Both the position numbers and the translations under genes were made by a program. Of a stretch of 64,000 nt of DNA, positions 17,350-26,100 are shown piece by piece. The notes under the pieces were generated by a model, which was not told the DNA's origin, made no database searches, and saw only the letters and a list, made by a program, of their open reading frames with translations. The DNA lies in the NCBI GenBank assembly GCA_949282345.1, contig CASDOQ010000013.1, positions 1 to 64,000 of the forward strand, read 5' to 3'. Position 1 is the stretch's first letter. The number at the start of each line of letters is the position of its first letter. The DNA is from an uncultured bacterium (GTDB lineage: Bacteria; Bacillota; Clostridia; Oscillospirales; CAG-272).

Positions 17350-18324
17350 ATGTATACTATCGGTATCGATCTCGGCGGAACGAATATCGCCGCCGGCATC
17401 GTGGACGAAAACATGAAGATCGTAAAGAAAGCAAGCGTTCCGACCCCTGTCAGCCGCGGCGGAGACGCTATTATGGCCGACATGGCCGGCCTGTGCAAAC
17501 GGCTTTCACAGGAGGCAGGGATCGCCCTGGATTCTATCTCCTCGGTAGGCGTGGCGAGCCCCGGCACGATCCTTTATGAGGAAGGCATGGTGGAACGTTC
17601 GGACAATCTGCACTTTTTCCGCTTTCCCATTGTGGAAAAATTCCGGGCGCTCTTCCCTGTCCGCCAGGTCTTTTTGGAGAACGATGCAAACGCCGCCGCC
17701 TATGCGGAGGCCCTCTGCGGCGCGGCACGCGGCACGCGTGACTCGGTGATGATCACGCTCGGAACCGGTCTCGGCGGCGGTATCGTCATCAACAAAAAGA
17801 TCTATTACGGCTGGAACGGGGGCGCTGCCGAACTCGGCCACGTGGTCATCAAGAAATACGGACGTCTCTGCAACTGCGGCCGTCACGGCTGCTGGGAGGC
17901 CTACTGTTCCGCCACCGGTCTTATTAAAACGACCGAGGAAATGCTGGAAGAATGTCGCCGCCTAAAGCATAAGACCCTGATGACCGACGAAGTGAAAAAG
18001 TATGGGAAGGTCAATGCGCGCGTCGCCTTTAACGCCATGCGCGCCGGAGACGTCTACGGACGGCAGGTCGTGGAACTTTATCAAGACTATCTGGCCGAGG
18101 GGATCGTGAACCTCATCAATATCTTCCAGCCCGAGGTCCTTTCGATCGGCGGCGGGATCTGCAACGAAAAAGAGTATCTCGTCTCCCCCGATTTTCTCCA
18201 ACGCATCTCGGAAGAGCAGTTCACCCGCGATTCCGGCCGCAAGACTACCATCCGCATTGCGGAACTCGGCAACGATGCCGGTATCATCGGCGCGGCCGCG
18301 CTGGAACGGAACGCAATGGCATAA
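17350..18324 (+). CDS. glcK: ROK-family sugar kinase (glucokinase-like)
   Basis: Phosphorylates a hexose with ATP in the cytoplasm. 324 residues from the ATG at 17350, chosen because CGGAGG precedes it and the protein then opens directly with the phosphate-binding motif GIDLGGTN (residues 4-11). Other signatures: LENDANAAAYAE (catalytic Asp region), TLGTGLGGGIV (second phosphate loop), ELGHVV and the ROK zinc site CNCGRHGCWEAYCS. Length is typical for Gram-positive GlcK. It is divergent from the sugar-uptake operon, which suggests it handles the imported sugar, but ROK substrate range cannot be read from sequence alone. Confidence 0.92.
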   Translation: MYTIGIDLGGTNIAAGIVDENMKIVKKASVPTPVSRGGDAIMADMAGLCKRLSQEAGIALDSISSVGVASPGTILYEEGMVERSDNLHFFRFPIVEKFRALFPVRQVFLENDANAAAYAEALCGAARGTRDSVMITLGTGLGGGIVINKKIYYGWNGGAAELGHVVIKKYGRLCNCGRHGCWEAYCSATGLIKTTEEMLEECRRLKHKTLMTDEVKKYGKVNARVAFNAMRAGDVYGRQVVELYQDYLAEGIVNLINIFQPEVLSIGGGICNEKEYLVSPDFLQRISEEQFTRDSGRKTTIRIAELGNDAGIIGAAALERNAMA

Positions 18325-18365
18325 TGCCGCTTCCGATCAGTCAGCTCTGTGATCTCTCAAAAAAC

Positions 18366-18397
18366 AAAAGCGACAGACTTTCGGGTTTGTCGCTTTT
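18366..18397 (+). terminator. Intrinsic terminator after the ROK kinase
   Basis: AAAAGCGACA pairs with TGTCGCTTTT, about 40 bases past the kinase stop codon. Confidence 0.85.
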
Positions 18398-18528
18398 ATA
18401 TTGCCGTGCCGCCGGAACGGATGCGTTGCCGTGACGTCAAAACGGGTGCTCATCCGTAAATGAGCAAGCCCGGCCGGAAGCCCTTCGGCCTTGCAAACCG
18501 ATCGGGAAAGCGAAAAAGGGAGGAGCTT

Positions 18529-20484
18529 TTACGGATTATCTTTATCCCTCTCTTCGCGGTAGTTTTTTGCCTGCGCCGTGAAGAGTTCGTAATACCGCGC
18601 GTGCTTCTCCATCAGATCGCGATGGGGGCCGCACTCCTCGATCCGCCCGTTTTCCATCACGATGATCTGCCCGGCCGTCGTGGCGCCGGAAAGGCGGTGC
18701 GAGACAAGAAGCGTGATCTTGTCGGCGCCGAGAGCGGAAAAACGCGAAAACACGGCTTCTTCTGCCAGCGGATCAAGCGAGGCCGTCGGTTCGTCCAGTA
18801 TCAGAATGTCGGATTTTTTGTAAAAGGCGCGGGAGATCGAGAGTTTCTGCCACTGTCCTCCCGAAAGCTCAACGCCGTTCTCCTCAAAATACCGCTGCAA
18901 CGGGGTGTCGTATCCGTCCGGCAGGGCGCGGATAAAGCCGTCCGCTTCTCCGAGGCGGGCGGCCGCCTCGACCTCCCCGGGGGCAGGAGCATGCGTAACA
19001 TCCCCAAAGGTGATGTTTTCCCCGGCCGTTACGGCGTATTGTCCGTAATCCTGGAAGATCACACCAAAAAGGCGGTAATAGGCCGCCGGTTCGTATTCCC
19101 GCAGATCCTGCCCATCAAAAAGGATCTGCCCGGCCGTCGGATCGTACAGGCGGGTCAGCAGTTTGATCAGCGTGGTCTTCCCCGCGCCGTTCAGCCCGAC
19201 GAGGACGGTCGTTTCCCCGGTACGGAGCGTAAAACTCACGTCGTTCAGCACATCCCGCGCCCCGCCGGGATAGCGGAAGGAAACGTGCCGGAACTCGATG
19301 GTGTGCGCCTTTCCGCGTTCGGGGACGCGGCCGGGGGTCAGAGAAGGCAGAATCTCGGTCTTTTCCCGCATATACACGATCATATTGTCGATGAAGAGCG
19401 TCCCCTCATAGATCTTCGCCATGGAGGTGATCGCCACCGAAACGTAAGAAAGAACAGAGGTCAAAGCCCCCGTATAAAGAGAATAGTCACCGATCTGCCC
19501 CTGCCCTGCCCCCATCCGGAAAATCACGTAAGCCAACAGAAAAAGATTTCCGACCAGGGTAAGAAAATTCGTGGCAAGCATCCATGCGTTTTCGGAATAT
19601 ACCAATCGGCGGATCCCCCGGTAGTAGGTACCGAAAGCCGTCTTGTAGCGCTCGATCATCGGATCGGCAAGATCCATGATACGCACTTCCTTGGCCTTAT
19701 CCTTATCCACAAGCTGGCGCGAAAAATACTCCATCCGCAACCTGTCCTTGGAATGGCGGCGCATATACTTGAAATTCCGGGTGCGGTATATACAGCTCAC
19801 GAGCGCGCCGGGGAAAGAAAGCAGGATCACGATAACCGGCGCCAGCGGGTGCAGACCGGCAAGAATGGCCACGAAGCTGACGGCGCTGATCAGCGCACTG
19901 ATCAGATCGAAGGTGGCGCGCAGAATGGCAAGCGGCCGCATCCCGGCTTCCCGATTGGCGTTCTCGAGTTTTTCATAGAATTCCGGCCGGTCAAAGGAGG
20001 ACAGATCAAGTGTTTTGGCCTTGGCCATGATCTTCAGCCGGATGTGATTGCTGAGAAGTTCCCCCGCCAGATTGTTTACCGTGGTGCTGAGGCGGTTGAC
20101 GACCCGGGTGCCGAGCAGATACAGGAACTGAAAGATCAGGAGAAAGGTCACGTTCCGGAAGCGCCCCGTGAAGGCTTCCCGCAGGAATGCCAAAAAATTG
20201 TCGGCCGTGCCGCCCCCTTCGGAAAGAAGCTCCGCCACGGCGTTCAGTATATCGCGGGTAATCCACGCGCCGACCACCGGCAGGATCCCTTCCACGAGGC
20301 AGAAAAACGCCATAAGGAACAGCAACACGGGTTTTGTCTCGTATACGAGTTTAATCACATAAAAAAGACGCTGAAAGAAGCCGGCACACACGCGGAGGAT
20401 ATATCCGGGCCACTCCCGAAGTTTTTTCGGCTTTTCGAGTCCGTCCGACTGGCGCGGACGGAAGTTTGGCATTTCGGGCGGCAT
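18529..20484 (-). CDS. ABC exporter, fused membrane and ATPase domains
   Basis: Half-transporter of the MsbA/LmrA type, 651 residues. I take the ATG at 20482-20484, 8 bases after AAAGGGAG; a GTG at 20491-20493 is too close to that site. Six membrane segments occupy about residues 40-320 (KPVLLFLMAFFCLVEG, VTFLLIFQFLYLLG and others). The ATPase domain has Walker A GLNGAGKTT (~428), signature LSGGQ (~535), Walker B ILILDEPTASLD and H-loop VSHRLSG. It exports an unknown substrate, perhaps a lipid, peptide or drug, and probably works as a homodimer because no second half-transporter is adjacent. It overlaps the end of the isomerase gene, so it is coupled to it. Confidence 0.92.
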   Translation of the reverse strand: MPPEMPNFRPRQSDGLEKPKKLREWPGYILRVCAGFFQRLFYVIKLVYETKPVLLFLMAFFCLVEGILPVVGAWITRDILNAVAELLSEGGGTADNFLAFLREAFTGRFRNVTFLLIFQFLYLLGTRVVNRLSTTVNNLAGELLSNHIRLKIMAKAKTLDLSSFDRPEFYEKLENANREAGMRPLAILRATFDLISALISAVSFVAILAGLHPLAPVIVILLSFPGALVSCIYRTRNFKYMRRHSKDRLRMEYFSRQLVDKDKAKEVRIMDLADPMIERYKTAFGTYYRGIRRLVYSENAWMLATNFLTLVGNLFLLAYVIFRMGAGQGQIGDYSLYTGALTSVLSYVSVAITSMAKIYEGTLFIDNMIVYMREKTEILPSLTPGRVPERGKAHTIEFRHVSFRYPGGARDVLNDVSFTLRTGETTVLVGLNGAGKTTLIKLLTRLYDPTAGQILFDGQDLREYEPAAYYRLFGVIFQDYGQYAVTAGENITFGDVTHAPAPGEVEAAARLGEADGFIRALPDGYDTPLQRYFEENGVELSGGQWQKLSISRAFYKKSDILILDEPTASLDPLAEEAVFSRFSALGADKITLLVSHRLSGATTAGQIIVMENGRIEECGPHRDLMEKHARYYELFTAQAKNYREERDKDNP

Positions 20485-20485
20485 T

Positions 20486-21316
20486 TCATTCACTCCCTTT
20501 CATCAATTCCCGGGCCACTGCCAGCGAGGCGTTCATTTTTTCAGGGGTCAGCGTCCCGTCCGGACGCATACAACTGCATTCCAACGTCACAGTGCCGCGG
20601 TACCCCGCACGGAGAAGAGACGACGTGAAGCCCAGAAGATCCACCCGCCCTTCCCCGAGATGAAGGACCTGCAGGTGTTCAAAATCCCGGTAGCCGCCCC
20701 CGTAATCGTTGAGATGAATATGCCGGATCTTTCCTGCGCGCAAGATCGTCCGGCCGGGTGCTGAAAAAAGCGCCGCCTCTTCCCGGTGGAACGCCGCCAT
20801 TTTGGTGTCGTACGTAAAGGCCGCATCGGGATAGGTCGCGTGGAGGGCGAGCAGATGCGCTAAAGGAGACCCCACCGCGCAGACGACATTTTCCACCGTC
20901 AGAAGGAGTCGATAACGCCGGGCGATATCCGAAAAAACCGCATACGCCTCCATATGTCTTTGAAAATTCCGGTCGCTGGGCAATCCGTTCCAGAGATGCA
21001 GGACCAGCTTCTCCGCGCCGAGGCGGGCGGCATATTCGCAGTTCAGAGTGAACCGTTTCTCGGCTTCTTTTCGGTTCTCTTCCCCGCCGAGGCCGATATA
21101 CTCGCCGATCTGCTTCTCCATATGAAAGACCGGGAAGCGAAAGCCGCTGGCAGAAAAATCGGAAAGAACGGCATCAGCCTTTCCATACCACGCCTCGTAC
21201 ATCATAAATTCAAAAGCATCTGCCGAAAGGCTCTCCGCGACCCGGAGAAAGCAGCGGTGGTCACGCCCGTTTACCCGGCCGATGAAGGCGCCGGTAGAGC
21301 AAAGTATCTCACCCAT
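20486..21316 (-). CDS. Sugar phosphate isomerase/epimerase-like TIM-barrel protein
   Basis: 276 residues of the AP_endonuc_2 (xylose-isomerase-like) family, cytoplasmic. Barrel motifs include LVLHLWNG, LLTVENVV (metal-site Glu), AAFTYDTKM (Asp), IRHIHLNDYGG (His, Asp) and GTVTLECS (final Glu). Most metal-binding positions of the family look present, so it is likely active on a sugar or cyclitol, but the substrate is not identifiable. Its ATG overlaps the stop of the upstream phosphodiesterase by 8 bases, and its end overlaps the ABC exporter region, giving a tight three-gene leftward unit. Confidence 0.85.
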   Translation of the reverse strand: MGEILCSTGAFIGRVNGRDHRCFLRVAESLSADAFEFMMYEAWYGKADAVLSDFSASGFRFPVFHMEKQIGEYIGLGGEENRKEAEKRFTLNCEYAARLGAEKLVLHLWNGLPSDRNFQRHMEAYAVFSDIARRYRLLLTVENVVCAVGSPLAHLLALHATYPDAAFTYDTKMAAFHREEAALFSAPGRTILRAGKIRHIHLNDYGGGYRDFEHLQVLHLGEGRVDLLGFTSSLLRAGYRGTVTLECSCMRPDGTLTPEKMNASLAVARELMKGSE

Positions 21317-21824
21317 ACAGTTCTTCCTTCCCGTGTGAAAAAAGAATATTGTCCCCCTCCAGCATCAAAAGACCGTAGCGCGCGACCCCGTCCGGCGGAG
21401 CGCCGATACTGCCGGGGTTAAAAAGCCAGAGAGGCCCGCCCTCCTCTTCGGAAAGCCGGGTCTCGGCCGGGACGTGCGTATGTCCGTAGAGCACGATGTC
21501 TGCCCCGGCACTCTTTCCGGCGCTGATCAGCCCGGAAAGTCGGTATTTCGCCCCGACCGTATGTCCGTGCAGCAGCAGGATCCTGTGTCCGGCGGCGGTA
21601 TAGGTCTCGGTAAGCGGTCGCTCCATCCCGTAAAAGGACAGAGAGGAATCACAGTTCCCGAGAACGCGGAAGAAGGGCGGGCAGCCGCCCCGGAGACAGA
21701 TCTCCTCCGCGTCTGCTATCCCGTCTCCGAGGAAAAAGACCGCATCGGCGTCCCGGTGGCGGGCCAGGGCACGCTCCATCGCGGCCGTGCGGCCGTGTGA
21801 ATCCGAAAAAATCAGAAATTTCAT
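21309..21824 (-). CDS. YfcE/MJ0936-family metallophosphoesterase
   Basis: Cytoplasmic metal-dependent phosphodiesterase, 171 residues. The start at 21822-21824 (ACAGGAGACAGAAGA before it) begins with the hallmark MKFLIFSDSHG. The rest of the calcineurin-like metal site is present: FFLGDGIAD, RVLGNCD, LLLHGHTVG, LYGHTHVP and a closing FNPGS. Length is standard. In many Clostridia this family follows rdgB; here it heads a unit with the isomerase and the ABC exporter. The physiological substrate is unknown. Confidence 0.92.
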   Translation of the reverse strand: MKFLIFSDSHGRTAAMERALARHRDADAVFFLGDGIADAEEICLRGGCPPFFRVLGNCDSSLSFYGMERPLTETYTAAGHRILLLHGHTVGAKYRLSGLISAGKSAGADIVLYGHTHVPAETRLSEEEGGPLWLFNPGSIGAPPDGVARYGLLMLEGDNILFSHGKEELYG

Positions 21825-21894
21825 TCTTCTGTCTCCTGTCACGCCGTCCAAACGGCGCATATACTGCTAACACAGAAAAAAGTGAGGTGATAGC

Positions 21895-22125
21895 ATGGAA
21901 TTTGACCCGCGCGTTTTGGAAACGCTTCTCGCTCTGGACGATACGACCCTATGGAGCACGGTACGCCGCCTGGCGGAAAAGAACGGTATCACGCTCCCGC
22001 CCGGTTCCCCGCCCGCCGCCGAGATGCAGAGGCTCCGGGATTCGCTTTCCCGCAAGAGTGCGGCCGACGTCAAGGAAGCGGCACGGATCCTGCGGGAGGT
22101 ACAGGCCGCGCAGAAAAAGCAGTAG
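21895..22125 (+). CDS. Small hypothetical protein, first of a three-gene set
   Basis: 76 residues, charged and helical: MEFDPRVLETLLALDDTTLW, then AADVKEAARILREVQAAQKKQ. No known catalytic motif. A good RBS (GTGAGGTGATAGC) precedes the ATG. The stop is three bases from the next start. I recall similar three-gene sets in Clostridia genomes, but the function is not known to me. It is divergent from yfcE. Confidence 0.7.
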   Translation: MEFDPRVLETLLALDDTTLWSTVRRLAEKNGITLPPGSPPAAEMQRLRDSLSRKSAADVKEAARILREVQAAQKKQ

Positions 22126-22128
22126 AAC

Positions 22129-22551
22129 ATGGAAAACGCCATGCCGGATCTCTCCGGCCTGCTCGGAGCGTTGCTTTCTAATCCTTCCGCACTGGCGACC
22201 GTGGTCAACCTCTTCTCGGGGCTCGGGGGGCAAAAGGAAGCCCCCTGTGCCTCAGAAGAAGTTCCCTGCCCGCCACCGTGCCCGGATGATTGTCCGCCGT
22301 CCTGCCAGGACGAAAAGACCTGTGCCCTGCCGCACCCGCCCCCCTGTCGGGAGGAATGCGACGGTAAGCCGCCCCCGCCCTGTCCGCCCTGTCCCCTGCC
22401 CCGCAAAAAGCGACGCTGCGACGAGCGGCGCGCGCTTCTCTTTGCCTTACGTCCTTTTTTGTCGGAGGGACGGCAGGGAGCGCTGGACAGCATCCTCAGC
22501 GTACTGGAGATACTCGAACTCTTTGAAAAAAAGAACGGGGGGTGCGGATGA
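22129..22551 (+). CDS. Hypothetical Cys/Pro-rich protein, second of the set
   Basis: 140 residues in three parts. The first ~45 are hydrophobic-helical (LLGALLSNPSALATVVNLFS). The middle (~38-95) is rich in Pro and Cys (CPPPCPDDCPPSC, PPPCREECDGKPPPPCPPC), with about a dozen cysteines. The C-terminus (RRALLFALRPFLSEGRQ, then LDSILSVLEILELFEKK) resembles a tail I recall from small conserved Clostridia proteins. The cysteines could bind metal or cross-link, which would suit a spore or surface protein; that is inference. Its stop overlaps the next start (ATGA). Confidence 0.65.
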   Translation: MENAMPDLSGLLGALLSNPSALATVVNLFSGLGGQKEAPCASEEVPCPPPCPDDCPPSCQDEKTCALPHPPPCREECDGKPPPPCPPCPLPRKKRRCDERRALLFALRPFLSEGRQGALDSILSVLEILELFEKKNGGCG

Positions 22552-23114
22552 TGTACAGCCGGAATTTTTCCGATAAAGACAGAGACCGGATCATCCTGCC
22601 GGCGCATTACGGCGGAACCTTCTTCCGGGAACGTGAGGAGCGACCTGCGAGGAGGCCGGACGGTGAAAGCACCTCACAGGAGCGGGAGCTGCAGGGGGGC
22701 GGCAACGCCCCCGCAGACCGAAAAGCAGAAGCGGAAAGCGAAATTGAAAGCAAATTGGGAAGCAAAGCGGAAATCCCGACGAATCCCCCGTGGGAGGATG
22801 ACGCTCCGCAAAAGGACGAGAGCCACGGACGCGAGGAAACGACGGCAAAGGCCGCCGGGCTCAATCTCGCCGCATTCGGTCAGCCGGCGCAGAAAGAGCG
22901 GCCGGACGGGCGGGACCGAAGCCTCGGGGAAGATGCCGGATGCCGAAAGACCTGCCACGTGCTGTCACGGGAAAAGAGCGCCCCGGTCAGGAGCGGGCTG
23001 CTTTCCGACCCGGAGGAGTTATTGCTGGCGGCACTGGCGTTTCTTCTCTTCGGGTGCGAAAAGCACGACGACCTGCTTGCCTGTATCCTGCTCTACTTAT
23101 TGTTTGTAAAATGA
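22548..23114 (+). CDS. Hypothetical protein with charged middle and hydrophobic C-terminus, third of the set
   Basis: 188 residues from the ATG overlapping the previous stop. The start YSRNFSDKDRDRIILPAHYG is followed by ~120 residues of low-complexity charged sequence (Glu, Arg, Lys, Gly) and a compact hydrophobic end (LLSDPEELLLAALAFLLFGC, then LLACILLYLLFVK). This head-and-tail pattern, with a variable middle, is one I remember from proteins conserved in Clostridia; no function is known to me. Convergent with polC, whose stop is 19 bases away. Confidence 0.65.
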   Translation: MMYSRNFSDKDRDRIILPAHYGGTFFREREERPARRPDGESTSQERELQGGGNAPADRKAEAESEIESKLGSKAEIPTNPPWEDDAPQKDESHGREETTAKAAGLNLAAFGQPAQKERPDGRDRSLGEDAGCRKTCHVLSREKSAPVRSGLLSDPEELLLAALAFLLFGCEKHDDLLACILLYLLFVK

Positions 23115-23131
23115 ATTGTTTTGTTTACAAA
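23103..23131. terminator. AT-rich hairpin between convergent genes
   Basis: TTTGTAAA (23103-23110) pairs with TTTACAAA (23124-23131). It sits exactly between the third hypothetical gene and polC and may act as a weak bidirectional terminator, though the stem has little GC. Confidence 0.35.
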
Positions 23132-23132
23132 A

Positions 23133-26100
23133 TCAGAAAAACGTGAACTGCGCCGTTTCGGAAAGCCCATCCAGCACCTTGTGCGTGCGAAGCAGTTCAA
23201 TGACGGTTTTGGAAAGGCCGGCCTTCTCCCGGAGTTCTTCTACCGAGTAGATTTCGCCGGTCTTTTCCCGCGCTTCCACAATCTTTCTTGCCGCGGTTTC
23301 TCCCAGCCCGCCGAGCGAGAGGAACGGCATCCGGATGCCGCCGTCCTCGGGGAGGAAAGCCGTCGCGTCCGAGCGGTAGAGATCGATCGGCAAAAATCGC
23401 ACGCCCCTCAGGATCGCTTCCCGCGCCAGCATCATGGCGGCCAGTTGTTCCTCATCCTTCTGCGTGGTATCTTTTTTGTCTTTTCCTTCGATCTCGTTGA
23501 TCAGTTTGGTGACGGCGGCACGTCCGCCCGAAACGACGGCGGCATCAAATCCGCCGGGAGCCACGGTGAAATATGCCGCATAAAACTCCTTCGGATAATA
23601 GATCTTATACCAACCGAGACGGATCGCGGTGATGGCGTAAGCGGCAGCGTGCGCTTTCGGAAACATATACTTGATCTTTTTGCAGGATGCGATGTACCAG
23701 TCCGGCACTTCGTGCGCCCTCATGGCTTCCTCGTATTCCGGCTTCAGCCCGCGCCCCTTGCGCACATCCTCCATGATCTTGAAAGACATCCCGTTTTCCA
23801 AGCCGTGACGGATCAGATAGAGCATGATGCTGTCACGCGTCCCGACCACCTCGGAAATATCGCAGATCCCTTCCTTGATAAGGTCCTGCGCATTGCCGAG
23901 CCAGACGTCGGTGCCGTGCGTAAGCCCTTCGATCTGCATCAGGTCGGCGAAGGTTTTGGGCTGGGCGTCGATCAAGACCTGCTGAACGAAGCGCGTCCCG
24001 GTCTCAGGCAGACCGAGCGTCCCGATCTCACAACCGACATCCGCGGCCGAAACGCCGAGCGGCTCGATCGAAGTAAAGAGCTTATAGATCTCTTTATCGT
24101 TCATCTTGACGTCCATCACACTCTTGCCGGTATAGCGTTCCAGCATTTTGTACTTGGTCGGCATATCGTGTCCGAGTTCATCCAGTTTCAGGATGGTATC
24201 GTGCAGATAGGAGAACTGGAAATGCGTGGTGACGATATCCGAATGCGGGTCGTCTGCCGGATGCTGGATCGGAGTGAAATCGTAGACCTCGTACTCCCGT
24301 GGGACAACGATGATCCCGCCGGGGTGCTGACCGGTGGTGCGTTTGATCCCGACGCAACGGCTGACCATCGAATCAATCTCCGCACGAGGCAGAGCGATCT
24401 TCCTCTCCTCGAGATATTTCATAATGTACCCATAGGCAGTCTTATCGGCCAGCGTACCGATCGTTCCGGCACGGTACACGTTTCCTTCCCCGAACAGTTC
24501 CTCGGTATACTTGTGCACGCGCCCCTGTACCTCGCCGGAGAAGTTTAAGTCAATATCGGGGGATTTATCCCCGTAAAATCCGAGGAAAGTCTCAAAAGGG
24601 ATATCGTGCCCGTCAGAGATCATCGGGGTGCCGCACACGGGACAGTCCTTATCCGGCAGGTCGAAGCCCGAACCGACAGAGCCATCCGTGAAGAATTCCG
24701 AATGACGGCAAGACGGGCAACGGTAATGCGGCGCCAGCGGATTGACCTCGGAAATGCCGGACATACTGGCCACGAAGGACGAGCCGACAGAGCCTCGGGA
24801 ACCGACGACATACCCGTTATCTTCGCTGAATTTCACGAGTTTCTGCGCGATCATATACAGAACAGCAAACCCGTTTTTGATGATTGAATCCAGCTCGCGC
24901 CGGAGGCGCGTTTCCACAATCTCGGGTAACGGATCGCCGTACCATTCATGCGCGCGGTCCCAACAGAGCTTTTGAAGTTCCTCCTCAGCGCCGTCCATGT
25001 GCGGGGGATAGTTCCCCTTCGGGATCGGGCGGATATCCTCAACCATCGCGGCGATCTTCTGCGTGTTTTCAATGACCACTTCCCGGGCGGTAGCCTCCCC
25101 GAGATAGGAAAACTCCTCCAGCATCTCCCCGGTGGTGCGCAGATAAAGCCCTACGTCGGCATCCGCCCCCGGATATTTCATGCCGGCCAGCAGGATCTTA
25201 CGGCAGATTTCGTCCTCTTTGTTGAGAAAGTGCGCGTCGCACGTGGCCACCACGGGGCGGCCGTACTTCCGCCCGAGCGCCACAATCCGGCGGTTCAGAT
25301 TCCGCAGGGCTTCCTCATCCGCAACCGTCTGCTCCCGGATAAGGAAGCGGTTATTGCAGATTGGCTGAATCTCCAGGTAATCATAATATTCAACGATCGT
25401 GCGCAGATCGCTTTCGGAACGATTTTCGAGCAGGGCGCGGAAAAGTTCGCCGGCCTCACACGCAGAGCCGATAATCAGCCCCTCCCGATGGCGGTCAAGC
25501 ACGCTCTTCGGGATTCTCGGAAAGCGGTGATAGCATTTCAAATACCCGTAGGAGACAAGCTTATAAAGATTTTTCAGGCCGGTCATGTTCCGGGCGTAGA
25601 TCACCATATGATAGGGCTTGAGACGCAGAGGATCGGTCGTGTCGCGCAACAGGGTGGCAAGTTCCCCGTAGGTGCGTATCCCTTCCCCATCAAGCTGTTC
25701 AAGCATCTTGAAAAAGACGGCCGCCAGCATGGCCGCATCGTCGGAAGCCCGGTGATGGTTGAAATCCCCCAGTCCGTAATGCGCGCCGAGGGAATCCAGC
25801 GTATGCTTCTGGAGTTTCGGATTCAGGTAGCGCGAAAGCGCCAGCGTATCAAGGTACGGGTTGGTGAACGGAACGCCATAACGCTCCGCCGCGGCGCGGA
25901 TAAACCCGATATCGAAGTTGGCATTGTGCGCAATCAGAAGTGAATCACCGCAAAAGTCAAGAAAACTTTGCAAAGCCTCCTCTGTCTTGGGAGCGTCCTT
26001 GACCATCTCGTCCGTGATGTGGGTGATCTCGGTAATCTTTTCCGGGATCGGCATTTCGGGATTCACAAAGGTGCAGAAGCTATCGAGGATCTCGCCCCCC

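Noticed and set aside
18401-18528. Terminator of the ABC exporter
   Set aside because: A hairpin (GGCCGAAGGGCTTCCGGCC region) exists on the minus strand but has no T tract, so it is not listed as a terminator.
18460-20628. Rightward 722-codon open frame
   Set aside because: It lies opposite the ABC exporter, which carries all family motifs; the long frame is a GC-rich antisense shadow with low-complexity Arg/His/Gln content.
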